A stretch of DNA of 64,000 nt from Pterobdella sp. o SKG-2022 (taxonomy: Eukaryota; Annelida; Clitellata; Hirudinida; Piscicolidae). Within the stretch, counting starts at the first letter, position 1, and each line of letters begins with the position of its first letter. The notes beneath the pieces are model-generated. The model was not told the DNA's origin. It saw only the letters and a list, made by a program, of their open reading frames with translations, and ran no database searches. The position numbers and the translations under genes were made by a program. The stretch is from assembly GCA_964035795.1 (NCBI GenBank), contig OZ038322.1, positions 2,700,264 to 2,764,263 on the forward strand, in the 5' to 3' direction. Below, piece by piece: positions 24,381-39,247 of this stretch.

Positions 24381-27300
24381 ACAAAAACTATCCCCACATG
24401 TTAACTAAAAGCATTTGAGGAAAAATTATGTTTTAGTTCATGATCAACTTCATGTGATTTGCGCAAAAAATAACTATTTGTTAATAAAACTTTTTTACGA
24501 TTCATAAGTGAAAAAATAAACTTACACCCGAAAAATTTGTTAGCGACTAAAGCATAACATGACTAAGCAAGTTTATGTAGAAAAAAAAAACCTTTTTGAA
24601 AAGATTATAAAGAGGATGATAGGAAAACAAGTTCGAAACAATCAGTTTACCACAAAGTTCACTAAAAGAAATGAGACATTACTCACGCGGCTGAGCTTAT
24701 GCGACTATTTCTATAAAGTTGGTAAAAAACAATGAGAAAAAAACGAGAATTGGATAAAATTTCAAAATGAAATCCCTGCACTAAGTAAAATATATGTTTT
24801 TACGATATGCCGAGCATTGAGCAAAAGTATTCTCAAAGAAAACATTACCTATCAATAATGGAAAAAACGATATAATGGAAAATGGATTTAAAATTCATTA
24901 TCTGAATGGTAACAAAAACTATCCCCACATGTTAACTAAAAGCATTTGAGGAAAAATTATGTTTTAGTTCATGATCAACTTCATGTGATTTGCGCAAAAA
25001 ATAACTATTTGTTAATAAAACTTTTTTACGATTCATAAGTGAAAAAATAAACTTACACCCGAAAATTTTGTTAGCGACTAAAGCATAACATGACTAAGCA
25101 AGTTTATGTAGAAAAAAAAAACCTTTTTGAAAAGATTATAAAGAGGATGATAGGAAAACAAGTTCGAAACAATCAGTTTACCACAAAGTTCACTAAAAGA
25201 AATGAGACATTACTCACGCGGCTGAGCTTATGCGACTATTTCTATAAAGTTGGTAAAAAACAATGAGAAAAAAACGAGAATTGGATAAAATTTCAAAATG
25301 AAATCCCTGCACTAAGTAAAATATATGTTTTTACGATATGCCGAGCATTGAGCAAAAGTATTCTCAAAGAAAACATTACCTATCAATAATGGAAAAAACG
25401 ATATAATGGAAAATGGATTTAAAATTCATTATCAGAATGGTAACAAAAACTATCCCCACATGTTAACTAAAAGCATTTGAGGAAAAATTATGTTTTAGTT
25501 CATGATCAACTTCATGTGATTTGCGCAAAAAATAACTATTTGTTAATAAAACTTTTTTACGATTCATAAGTGAAAAAATAAACTTACACCCGAAAAATTT
25601 GTTAGCGACTAAAGCATAACATGACTAAGCAAGTTTATGTAGAAAAAAAAAACCTTTTTGAAAAGATTATAAAGAGGATGATAGGAAAACAAGTTCGAAA
25701 CAATCAGTTTACCACAAAGTTCACTAAAAGAAATGAGACATTACTCACGCGGCTGAGCTTATGCGACTATTTCTATAAAGTTGGTAAAAAACAATGAGAA
25801 AAAAACGAGAATTGGATAAAATTTCAAAATGAAATCCCTGCACTAAGTAAAATATATGTTTTTACGATATGCCGAGCATTGAGCAAAAGTATTCTCAAAG
25901 AAAACATTACCTATCAATAATGGAAAAAACGATATAATGGAAAATGGATTTAAAATTCATTATCAGAATGGTAACAAAAACTATCCCCACATGTTAACTA
26001 AAAGCATTTGAGGAAAAATTATGTTTTAGTTCATGATCAACTTCATGTGATTTGCGCAAAAAATAACTATTTGTTAATAAAACTTTTTTACGATTCATAA
26101 GTGAAAAAATAAACTTACACCCGAAAATTTTGTTAGCGACTAAAGCATAACATGACTAAGCAAGTTTATGTAGAAAAAAAAAACCTTTTTGAAAAGATTA
26201 TAAAGAGGATGATAGGAAAACAAGTTCGAAACAATCAGTTTACCACAAAGTTCACTAAAAGAAATGAGACATTACTCACGCGGCTGAGCTTATGCGACTA
26301 TTTCTATAAAGTTGGTAAAAAACAATGAGAAAAAAACGAGAATTGGATAAAATTTCAAAATGAAATCCCTGCACTAAGTAAAATATATGTTTTTACGATA
26401 TGCCGAGCATTGAGCAAAAGTATTCTCAAAGAAAACATTACCTATCAATAATGGAAAAAACGATATAATGGAAAATGGATTTAAAATTCATTATCAGAAT
26501 AGTAACAAAAACTATCCCCACATGTTAACTAAAAGCATTTGAGGAAAAATTATGTTTTAGTTCATGATCAACTTCATGTGATTTGCGCAAAAAATAACTA
26601 TTTGTTAATAAAACTTTTTTACGATTCATAAGTGAAAAAATAAACTTACACCCGAAAAATTTGTTAGCGACTAAAGCATAACATGACTAAGCAAGTTTAT
26701 GTAGAAAAAAAAAACCTTTTTGAAAAGATTATAAAGAGGATGATAGGAAAACAAGTTCGAAACAATCAGTTTACCACAAAGTTCACTAAAAGAAATGAGA
26801 CATTACTCACGCGGCTGAGCTTATGCGACTATTTCTATAAAGTTGGTAAAAAACAATGAGAAAAAAACGAGAATTGGATAAAATTTCAAAATGAAATCCC
26901 TGCACTAAGTAAAATATATGTTTTTACGATATGCCGAGCATTGAGCAAAAGTATTCTCAAAGAAAACATTACCTATCAATAATGGAAAAAACGATATAAT
27001 GGAAAATGGATTTAAAATTCATTATCAGAATAGTAACAAAAACTATCCCCACATGTTAACTAAAAGCATTTGAGGAAAAATTATGTTTTAGTTCATGATC
27101 AACTTCATGTGATTTGCGCAAAAAATAACTATTTGTTAATAAAACTTTTTTACGATTCATAAGTGAAAAAATAAACTTACACCCGAAAAATTTGTTAGCG
27201 ACTAAAGCATAACATGACTAAGCAAGTTTATGTAGAAAAAAAAAACCTTTTTGAAAAGATTATAAAGAGGATGATAGGAAAACAAGTTCGAAACAATCAG

Positions 27301-30300
27301 TTTACCACAAAGTTCACTAAAAGAAATGAGACATTACTCACGCGGCTGAGCTTATGCGACTATTTCTATAAAGTTGGTAAAAAACAATGAGAAAAAAACG
27401 AGAATTGGATAAAATTTCAAAATGAAATCCCTGCACTAAGTAAAATATATGTTTTTACGATATGCCGAGCATTGAGCAAAAGTATTCTCAAAGAAAACAT
27501 TACCTATCAATAATGGAAAAAACGATATAATGGAAAATGGATTTAAAATTCATTATCAGAATAGTAACAAAAACTATCCCCACATGTTAACTAAAAGCAT
27601 TTGAGGAAAAATTATGTTTTAGTTCATGATCAACTTCATGTGATTTGCGCAAAAAATAACTATTTGTTAATAAAACTTTTTTACGATTCATAAGTGAAAA
27701 AATAAACTTACACCCGAAAAATTTGTTAGCGACTAAAGCATAACATGACTAAGCAAGTTTATGTAAAAAAAAAAAACCTTTTTGAAAAGATTATAAAGAG
27801 GATGATAGGAAAACAAGTTCGAAACAATCAGTTTACCACAAAGTTCACAAAAAGAAATGAGTAATTACTCGCGCGGCTGAGCTTATGCGACTATTTCTAT
27901 AAAGTTGGTAAAATACAATGAGAAAAAAACGAGAATTGGATAAAATTTCAAAATGAAATCCCTGCACTAAGTAAAATATATGTTTTTACGATATGCCGAG
28001 CATTGAGCAAAAGTATTCTCAAAGAAAACATTACCTATCAATAATGGAAAAAACGATATAAAGAAAAATGGATTTAAAATTCATTATCAGAATAGTAACA
28101 AAAACTATCCCCACATGTTAACTAAAAGCATTTGAGGAAAAATTATGTTTTAGTTCATGATCAACTTCATGTGATTTGCGCAAAAAATAACTATTTGTTA
28201 ATAAAACTTTTTTACGATTCATAAGTGAAAAAATAAACTTACACCCGAAAAATTTGTTAGCGACTAAAGCATAACATGACTAAGCAAGTTTATGTAGAAA
28301 AAAAAAACCTTTTTGAAAAGATTATAAAGAGGATGATAGGAAAACAAGTTCGAAACAATCAGTTTACCACAAAGTTCACAAAAAGAAATGAGTAATTACT
28401 CGCGCGGCTGAGCTTATGCGACTATTTCTATAAAGTTGGTAAAAAACAATGAGAAAAAAACGAGAATTGGATAAAATTTCAAAATGAAATCCCTGCACTA
28501 AGTAAAATATATGTTTTTACGATATGCCGAGCATTGAGCAAAAGTATTCTCAAAGAAAACATTACCTATCAATAATGGAAAAAACGATATAATGGAAAAT
28601 GGATTTAAAATTCATTATCAGAATAGTAACAAAAACTATCCCCACATGTTAACTAAAAGCATTTGAGGAAAAATTATGTTTTAGTTCATGATCAACTTCA
28701 TGTGATTTGCGCAAAAAATAACTATTTGTTAATAAAACTTTTTTACGATTCATAAGTGAAAAAATAAACTTACACCCGAAAAATTTGTTAGCGACTAAAG
28801 CATAACATGACTAAGCAAGTTTATGTAGAAAAAAAAAACCTTTTTGAAAAGATTATAAAGAGGATGATAGGAAAACAAGTTCGAAACAATCAGTTTACCA
28901 CAAAGTTCACTAAAAGAAATGAGACATTACTCACGCGGTTGAGCTTATGCGACTATTTCTATAAAGTTGGTAAAAAACAATGAGAAAAAAACGAGAATTG
29001 GATAAAATTTCAAAATGAAATCCCTGCACTAAGTAAAATATATGTTTTTACGATATGCCGAGCATTGAGCAAAAGTATTCTCAAAGAAAACATTACCTAT
29101 CAATAATGGAAAAAACGATATAAAGAAAAATGGATTTAAAATTCATTATCAGAATGGTAACAAAAACTATCCCCACATGTTAACTAAAAGCATTTGAGGA
29201 AAAATTATGTTTTAGTTCATGATCAACTTCATGTGATTTGCGCAAAAAATAACTATTTGTTAATAAAACTTTTTTACGATTCATAAGTGAAAAAATAAAC
29301 TTACACCCGAAAAATTTGTTAGCGACTAAAGCATAACATGACTAAGCAAGTTTATGTAGAAAAAAAAAACCTTTTTGAAAAGATTATAAAGAGGATGATA
29401 GGAAAACAAGTTCGAAACAATCAGTTTACCACAAAGTTCACTAAAAGAAATGAGACATTACTCACGCGGCTGAGCTTATGCGACTATTTCTATAAAGTTG
29501 GTAAAAAACAATGAGAAAAAAACGAGAATTGGATAAAATTTCAAAATGAAATCCCTGCACTAAGTAAAATATATGTTTTTACGATATGCCGAGCATTGAG
29601 CAAAAGTATTCTCAAAGAAAACATTACCTATCAATAATGGAAAAAACGATATAAAGAAAAATGGATTTAAAATTCATTATCAGAATGGTAACAAAAACTA
29701 TCCCCACATGTTAACTAAAAGCATTTGAGGAAAAATTATGTTTTAGTTCATGATCAACTTCATGTGATTTGCGCAAAAAATAACTATTTGTTAATAAAAC
29801 TTTTTTACGATTCATAAGTGAAAAAATAAACTTACACCCGAAAAATTTGTTAGCGACTAAAGCATAACATGACTAAGCAAGTTTATGTAGAAAAAAAAAA
29901 CCTTTTTGAAAAGATTATAAAGAGGATGATAGGAAAACAAGTTCGAAACAATCAGTTTACCACAAAGTTCACTAAAAGAAATGAGACATTACTCACGCGG
30001 CTGAGCTTATGCGACTATTTCTATAAAGTTGGTAAAAAACAATGAGAAAAAAACGAGAATTGGATAAAATTTCAAAATGAAATCCCTGCACTAAGTAAAA
30101 TATATGTTTTTACGATATGCCGAGCATTGAGCAAAAGTATTCTCAAAGAAAACATTACCTATCAATAATGGAAAAAACGATATAAAGAAAAATGGATTTA
30201 AAATTCATTATCAGAATGGTAACAAAAACTATCCCCACATGTTAACTAAAAGCATTTGAGGAAAAATTATGTTTTAGTTCATGATCAACTTCATGTGATT

Positions 30301-31283
30301 TGCGCAAAAAATAACTATTTGTTAATAAAACTTTTTTACGATTCATAAGTGAAAAAATAAACTTACACCCGAAAAATTTGTTAGCGACTAAAGCATAACA
30401 TGACTAAGCAAGTTTATGTAGAAAAAAAAAACCTTTTTGAAAAGATTATAAAGAGGATGATAGGAAAACAAGTTCGAAACAATCAGTTTACCACAAAGTT
30501 CACTAAAAGAAATGAGACATTACTCACGCGGCTGAGCTTATGCGACTATTTCTATAAAGTTGGTAAAAAACAATGAGAAAAAAACGAGAATTGGATAAAA
30601 TTTCAAAATGAAATCCCTGCACTAAGTAAAATATATGTTTTTACGATATGCCGAGCATTGAGCAAAAGTATTCTCAAAGAAAACATTACCTATCAATAAT
30701 GGAAAAAACGATATAAAGAAAAATGGATTTAAAATTCATTATCAGAATGGTAACAAAAACTATCCCCACATGTTAACTAAAAGCATTTGAGGAAAAATTA
30801 TGTTTTAGTTCATGATCAACTTCATGTGATTTGCGCAAAAAATAACTATTTGTTAATAAAACTTTTTTACGATTCATAAGTGAAAAAATAAACTTACACC
30901 CGAAAAATTTGTTAGCGACTAAAGCATAACATGACTAAGCAAGTTTATGTAGAAAAAAAAAACCTTTTTGAAAAGATTATAAAGAGGATGATAGGAAAAC
31001 AAGTTCGAAACAATCAGTTTACCACAAAGTTCACTAAAAGAAATGAGACATTACTCACGCGGCTGAGCTTATGCGACTATTTCTATAAAGTTGGTAAAAA
31101 ACAATGAGAAAAAAACGAGAATTGGATAAAATTTCAAAATGAAATCCCTGCACTAAGTAAAATATATGTTTTTACGATATGCCGAGCATTGAGCAAAAGT
31201 ATTCTCAAAGAAAACATTACCTATCAATAATGGAAAAAACGATATAATGGAAAATGGATTTAAAATTCATTATCAGAATGGTA
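24381..31283. repeat. Large duplicated block, copy 1, 13 monomers (units 47-59)
   Basis: The markers in order: tatctgaatgg at the end of unit 47; cgaaaattttg in 48 and 50; agaatag junctions after 50-54; gtaaaaaaaa with gtaaaatac and the B allele in 53; B in 54; cgcggttgag in 55; ataaagaaaaatgg in 55-58; ataatgg in 59. The same order recurs from 31284. The markers from 27766 onward recur exactly 6372 bp later, whereas those before it recur 6903 bp later, so one monomer of the unit 51/52 type is present here and missing in copy 2. Confidence 0.9.
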
Positions 31284-34200
31284 ACAAAAACTATCCCCAC
31301 ATGTTAACTAAAAGCATTTGAGGAAAAATTATGTTTTAGTTCATGATCAACTTCATGTGATTTGCGCAAAAAATAACTATTTGTTAATAAAACTTTTTTA
31401 CGATTCATAAGTGAAAAAATAAACTTACACCCGAAAAATTTGTTAGCGACTAAAGCATAACATGACTAAGCAAGTTTATGTAGAAAAAAAAAACCTTTTT
31501 GAAAAGATTATAAAGAGGATGATAGGAAAACAAGTTCGAAACAATCAGTTTACCACAAAGTTCACTAAAAGAAATGAGACATTACTCACGCGGCTGAGCT
31601 TATGCGACTATTTCTATAAAGTTGGTAAAAAACAATGAGAAAAAAACGAGAATTGGATAAAATTTCAAAATGAAATCCCTGCACTAAGTAAAATATATGT
31701 TTTTACGATATGCCGAGCATTGAGCAAAAGTATTCTCAAAGAAAACATTACCTATCAATAATGGAAAAAACGATATAATGGAAAATGGATTTAAAATTCA
31801 TTATCTGAATGGTAACAAAAACTATCCCCACATGTTAACTAAAAGCATTTGAGGAAAAATTATGTTTTAGTTCATGATCAACTTCATGTGATTTGCGCAA
31901 AAAATAACTATTTGTTAATAAAACTTTTTTACGATTCATAAGTGAAAAAATAAACTTACACCCGAAAATTTTGTTAGCGACTAAAGCATAACATGACTAA
32001 GCAAGTTTATGTAGAAAAAAAAAACCTTTTTGAAAAGATTATAAAGAGGATGATAGGAAAACAAGTTCGAAACAATCAGTTTACCACAAAGTTCACTAAA
32101 AGAAATGAGACATTACTCACGCGGCTGAGCTTATGCGACTATTTCTATAAAGTTGGTAAAAAACAATGAGAAAAAAACGAGAATTGGATAAAATTTCAAA
32201 ATGAAATCCCTGCACTAAGTAAAATATATGTTTTTACGATATGCCGAGCATTGAGCAAAAGTATTCTCAAAGAAAACATTACCTATCAATAATGGAAAAA
32301 ACGATATAATGGAAAATGGATTTAAAATTCATTATCAGAATGGTAACAAAAACTATCCCCACATGTTAACTAAAAGCATTTGAGGAAAAATTATGTTTTA
32401 GTTCATGATCAACTTCATGTGATTTGCGCAAAAAATAACTATTTGTTAATAAAACTTTTTTACGATTCATAAGTGAAAAAATAAACTTACACCCGAAAAA
32501 TTTGTTAGCGACTAAAGCATAACATGACTAAGCAAGTTTATGTAGAAAAAAAAAACCTTTTTGAAAAGATTATAAAGAGGATGATAGGAAAACAAGTTCG
32601 AAACAATCAGTTTACCACAAAGTTCACTAAAAGAAATGAGACATTACTCACGCGGCTGAGCTTATGCGACTATTTCTATAAAGTTGGTAAAAAACAATGA
32701 GAAAAAAACGAGAATTGGATAAAATTTCAAAATGAAATCCCTGCACTAAGTAAAATATATGTTTTTACGATATGCCGAGCATTGAGCAAAAGTATTCTCA
32801 AAGAAAACATTACCTATCAATAATGGAAAAAACGATATAATGGAAAATGGATTTAAAATTCATTATCAGAATGGTAACAAAAACTATCCCCACATGTTAA
32901 CTAAAAGCATTTGAGGAAAAATTATGTTTTAGTTCATGATCAACTTCATGTGATTTGCGCAAAAAATAACTATTTGTTAATAAAACTTTTTTACGATTCA
33001 TAAGTGAAAAAATAAACTTACACCCGAAAATTTTGTTAGCGACTAAAGCATAACATGACTAAGCAAGTTTATGTAGAAAAAAAAAACCTTTTTGAAAAGA
33101 TTATAAAGAGGATGATAGGAAAACAAGTTCGAAACAATCAGTTTACCACAAAGTTCACTAAAAGAAATGAGACATTACTCACGCGGCTGAGCTTATGCGA
33201 CTATTTCTATAAAGTTGGTAAAAAACAATGAGAAAAAAACGAGAATTGGATAAAATTTCAAAATGAAATCCCTGCACTAAGTAAAATATATGTTTTTACG
33301 ATATGCCGAGCATTGAGCAAAAGTATTCTCAAAGAAAACATTACCTATCAATAATGGAAAAAACGATATAATGGAAAATGGATTTAAAATTCATTATCAG
33401 AATAGTAACAAAAACTATCCCCACATGTTAACTAAAAGCATTTGAGGAAAAATTATGTTTTAGTTCATGATCAACTTCATGTGATTTGCGCAAAAAATAA
33501 CTATTTGTTAATAAAACTTTTTTACGATTCATAAGTGAAAAAATAAACTTACACCCGAAAAATTTGTTAGCGACTAAAGCATAACATGACTAAGCAAGTT
33601 TATGTAGAAAAAAAAAACCTTTTTGAAAAGATTATAAAGAGGATGATAGGAAAACAAGTTCGAAACAATCAGTTTACCACAAAGTTCACTAAAAGAAATG
33701 AGACATTACTCACGCGGCTGAGCTTATGCGACTATTTCTATAAAGTTGGTAAAAAACAATGAGAAAAAAACGAGAATTGGATAAAATTTCAAAATGAAAT
33801 CCCTGCACTAAGTAAAATATATGTTTTTACGATATGCCGAGCATTGAGCAAAAGTATTCTCAAAGAAAACATTACCTATCAATAATGGAAAAAACGATAT
33901 AATGGAAAATGGATTTAAAATTCATTATCAGAATAGTAACAAAAACTATCCCCACATGTTAACTAAAAGCATTTGAGGAAAAATTATGTTTTAGTTCATG
34001 ATCAACTTCATGTGATTTGCGCAAAAAATAACTATTTGTTAATAAAACTTTTTTACGATTCATAAGTGAAAAAATAAACTTACACCCGAAAAATTTGTTA
34101 GCGACTAAAGCATAACATGACTAAGCAAGTTTATGTAAAAAAAAAAAACCTTTTTGAAAAGATTATAAAGAGGATGATAGGAAAACAAGTTCGAAACAAT

Positions 34201-37200
34201 CAGTTTACCACAAAGTTCACAAAAAGAAATGAGTAATTACTCGCGCGGCTGAGCTTATGCGACTATTTCTATAAAGTTGGTAAAATACAATGAGAAAAAA
34301 ACGAGAATTGGATAAAATTTCAAAATGAAATCCCTGCACTAAGTAAAATATATGTTTTTACGATATGCCGAGCATTGAGCAAAAGTATTCTCAAAGAAAA
34401 CATTACCTATCAATAATGGAAAAAACGATATAAAGAAAAATGGATTTAAAATTCATTATCAGAATAGTAACAAAAACTATCCCCACATGTTAACTAAAAG
34501 CATTTGAGGAAAAATTATGTTTTAGTTCATGATCAACTTCATGTGATTTGCGCAAAAAATAACTATTTGTTAATAAAACTTTTTTACGATTCATAAGTGA
34601 AAAAATAAACTTACACCCGAAAAATTTGTTAGCGACTAAAGCATAACATGACTAAGCAAGTTTATGTAGAAAAAAAAAACCTTTTTGAAAAGATTATAAA
34701 GAGGATGATAGGAAAACAAGTTCGAAACAATCAGTTTACCACAAAGTTCACAAAAAGAAATGAGTAATTACTCGCGCGGCTGAGCTTATGCGACTATTTC
34801 TATAAAGTTGGTAAAAAACAATGAGAAAAAAACGAGAATTGGATAAAATTTCAAAATGAAATCCCTGCACTAAGTAAAATATATGTTTTTACGATATGCC
34901 GAGCATTGAGCAAAAGTATTCTCAAAGAAAACATTACCTATCAATAATGGAAAAAACGATATAATGGAAAATGGATTTAAAATTCATTATCAGAATAGTA
35001 ACAAAAACTATCCCCACATGTTAACTAAAAGCATTTGAGGAAAAATTATGTTTTAGTTCATGATCAACTTCATGTGATTTGCGCAAAAAATAACTATTTG
35101 TTAATAAAACTTTTTTACGATTCATAAGTGAAAAAATAAACTTACACCCGAAAAATTTGTTAGCGACTAAAGCATAACATGACTAAGCAAGTTTATGTAG
35201 AAAAAAAAAACCTTTTTGAAAAGATTATAAAGAGGATGATAGGAAAACAAGTTCGAAACAATCAGTTTACCACAAAGTTCACTAAAAGAAATGAGACATT
35301 ACTCACGCGGTTGAGCTTATGCGACTATTTCTATAAAGTTGGTAAAAAACAATGAGAAAAAAACGAGAATTGGATAAAATTTCAAAATGAAATCCCTGCA
35401 CTAAGTAAAATATATGTTTTTACGATATGCCGAGCATTGAGCAAAAGTATTCTCAAAGAAAACATTACCTATCAATAATGGAAAAAACGATATAAAGAAA
35501 AATGGATTTAAAATTCATTATCAGAATGGTAACAAAAACTATCCCCACATGTTAACTAAAAGCATTTGAGGAAAAATTATGTTTTAGTTCATGATCAACT
35601 TCATGTGATTTGCGCAAAAAATAACTATTTGTTAATAAAACTTTTTTACGATTCATAAGTGAAAAAATAAACTTACACCCGAAAAATTTGTTAGCGACTA
35701 AAGCATAACATGACTAAGCAAGTTTATGTAGAAAAAAAAAACCTTTTTGAAAAGATTATAAAGAGGATGATAGGAAAACAAGTTCGAAACAATCAGTTTA
35801 CCACAAAGTTCACTAAAAGAAATGAGACATTACTCACGCGGCTGAGCTTATGCGACTATTTCTATAAAGTTGGTAAAAAACAATGAGAAAAAAACGAGAA
35901 TTGGATAAAATTTCAAAATGAAATCCCTGCACTAAGTAAAATATATGTTTTTACGATATGCCGAGCATTGAGCAAAAGTATTCTCAAAGAAAACATTACC
36001 TATCAATAATGGAAAAAACGATATAAAGAAAAATGGATTTAAAATTCATTATCAGAATGGTAACAAAAACTATCCCCACATGTTAACTAAAAGCATTTGA
36101 GGAAAAATTATGTTTTAGTTCATGATCAACTTCATGTGATTTGCGCAAAAAATAACTATTTGTTAATAAAACTTTTTTACGATTCATAAGTGAAAAAATA
36201 AACTTACACCCGAAAAATTTGTTAGCGACTAAAGCATAACATGACTAAGCAAGTTTATGTAGAAAAAAAAAACCTTTTTGAAAAGATTATAAAGAGGATG
36301 ATAGGAAAACAAGTTCGAAACAATCAGTTTACCACAAAGTTCACTAAAAGAAATGAGACATTACTCACGCGGCTGAGCTTATGCGACTATTTCTATAAAG
36401 TTGGTAAAAAACAATGAGAAAAAAACGAGAATTGGATAAAATTTCAAAATGAAATCCCTGCACTAAGTAAAATATATGTTTTTACGATATGCCGAGCATT
36501 GAGCAAAAGTATTCTCAAAGAAAACATTACCTATCAATAATGGAAAAAACGATATAAAGAAAAATGGATTTAAAATTCATTATCAGAATGGTAACAAAAA
36601 CTATCCCCACATGTTAACTAAAAGCATTTGAGGAAAAATTATGTTTTAGTTCATGATCAACTTCATGTGATTTGCGCAAAAAATAACTATTTGTTAATAA
36701 AACTTTTTTACGATTCATAAGTGAAAAAATAAACTTACACCCGAAAAATTTGTTAGCGACTAAAGCATAACATGACTAAGCAAGTTTATGTAGAAAAAAA
36801 AAACCTTTTTGAAAAGATTATAAAGAGGATGATAGGAAAACAAGTTCGAAACAATCAGTTTACCACAAAGTTCACTAAAAGAAATGAGACATTACTCACG
36901 CGGCTGAGCTTATGCGACTATTTCTATAAAGTTGGTAAAAAACAATGAGAAAAAAACGAGAATTGGATAAAATTTCAAAATGAAATCCCTGCACTAAGTA
37001 AAATATATGTTTTTACGATATGCCGAGCATTGAGCAAAAGTATTCTCAAAGAAAACATTACCTATCAATAATGGAAAAAACGATATAAAGAAAAATGGAT
37101 TTAAAATTCATTATCAGAATGGTAACAAAAACTATCCCCACATGTTAACTAAAAGCATTTGAGGAAAAATTATGTTTTAGTTCATGATCAACTTCATGTG

Positions 37201-37655
37201 ATTTGCGCAAAAAATAACTATTTGTTAATAAAACTTTTTTACGATTCATAAGTGAAAAAATAAACTTACACCCGAAAAATTTGTTAGCGACTAAAGCATA
37301 ACATGACTAAGCAAGTTTATGTAGAAAAAAAAAACCTTTTTGAAAAGATTATAAAGAGGATGATAGGAAAACAAGTTCGAAACAATCAGTTTACCACAAA
37401 GTTCACTAAAAGAAATGAGACATTACTCACGCGGCTGAGCTTATGCGACTATTTCTATAAAGTTGGTAAAAAACAATGAGAAAAAAACGAGAATTGGATA
37501 AAATTTCAAAATGAAATCCCTGCACTAAGTAAAATATATGTTTTTACGATATGCCGAGCATTGAGCAAAAGTATTCTCAAAGAAAACATTACCTATCAAT
37601 AATGGAAAAAACGATATAATGGAAAATGGATTTAAAATTCATTATCAGAATGGTA
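31284..37655. repeat. Large duplicated block, copy 2, 12 monomers (units 60-71)
   Basis: Repeats the marker order of the preceding block: tatctgaatgg (unit 60), cgaaaattttg (61 and 63), gtaaaaaaaa with gtaaaatac and B (65), B (66), cgcggttgag (67), four ataaagaaaaatgg units, then ataatgg (71). It is 531 bp shorter than copy 1 because one agaatag-junction unit is absent. At the landmarks I compared, aligned units look the same, which makes this a recent tandem duplication. Confidence 0.9.
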
Positions 37656-39247
37656 ACAAAAACTATCCCCACATGTTAACTAAAAGCATTTGAGGAAAAA
37701 TTATGTTTTAGTTCATGATCAACTTCATGTGATTTGCGCAAAAAATAACTATTTGTTAATAAAACTTTTTTACGATTCATAAGTGAAAAAATAAACTTAC
37801 ACCCGAAAAATTTGTTAGCGACTAAAGCATAACATGACTAAGCAAGTTTATGTAGAAAAAAAAAACCTTTTTGAAAAGATTATAAAGAGGATGATAGGAA
37901 AACAAGTTCGAAACAATCAGTTTACCACAAAGTTCACTAAAAGAAATGAGACATTACTCACGCGGCTGAGCTTATGCGACTATTTCTATAAAGTTGGTAA
38001 AAAACAATGAGAAAAAAACGAGAATTGGATAAAATTTCAAAATGAAATCCCTGCACTAAGTAAAATATATGTTTTTACGATATGCCGAGCATTGAGCAAA
38101 AGTATTCTCAAAGAAAACATTACCTATCAATAATGGAAAAAACGATATAATGGAAAATGGATTTAAAATTCATTATCAGAATAGTAACAAAAACTATCCC
38201 CACATGTTAACTAAAAGCATTTGAGGAAAAATTATGTTTTAGTTCATGATCAACTTCATGTGATTTGCGCAAAAAATAACTATTTGTTAATAAAACTTTT
38301 TTACGATTCATAAGTGAAAAAATAAACTTACACCCGAAAAATTTGTTAGCGACTAAAGCATAACATGACTAAGCAAGTTTATGTAGAAAATAAAACCTTT
38401 TTGAAAAGATTATAAAGAGGATGATAGGAAAACAAGTTCGAAACAATCAGTTTACCACAAAGTTCACTAAAAGAAATGAGACATTACTCACGCGGCTGAG
38501 CTTATGCGACTATTTCTATAAAGTTGGTAAAAAACAATGAGAAAAAAACGAGAATTGGATAAAATTTCAAAATGAAATCCCTGCACTAAGTAAAATATAT
38601 GTTTTTACGATATGCCGAGCATTGAGCAAAAGTATTCTCAAAGAAAACATTACCTATCAATAATGGAAAAAACGATATAATGGAAAATGGATTTAAAATT
38701 CATTATCAGAATAGTAACAAAAACTATCCCCACATGTTAACTAAAAGCATTTGAGGAAAAATTATGTTTTAGTTCATGATCAACTTCATGTGATTTGCGC
38801 AAAAAATAACTATTTGTTAATAAAACTTTTTTACGATTCATAAGTGAAAAAATAAACTTACACCCGAAAAATTTGTTAGCGACTAAAGCATAACATGACT
38901 AAGCAAGTTTATGTAGAAAAAAAAAACCTTTTTGAAAAGATTATAAAGAGGATGATAGGAAAACAAGTTCGAAACAATCAGTTTACCACAAAGTTCACTA
39001 AAAGAAATGAGACATTACTCACGCGGCTGAGCTTATGCGACTATTTCTATAAAGTTGGTAAAAAACAATGAGAAAAAAACGAGAATTGGATAAAATTTCA
39101 AAATGAAATCCCTGCACTAAGTAAAATATATGTTTTTACGATATGCCGAGCATTGAGCAAAAGTATTCTCAAAGAAAACATTACCTATCAATAATGGAAA
39201 AAACGATATAAAGAAAAATGGATTTAAAATTCATTATCAGAATGGTA
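37656..39247. repeat. Core units 72-74, including a 530-bp frameshifted copy
   Basis: Three A-allele units between the two large duplicated regions. Unit 73 (38187-38716) is 530 bp: its A run reads gaaaataaaacc, with the T found in units 6-14 but one A fewer. That shifts the short frame and it ends soon after. Confidence 0.85.
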
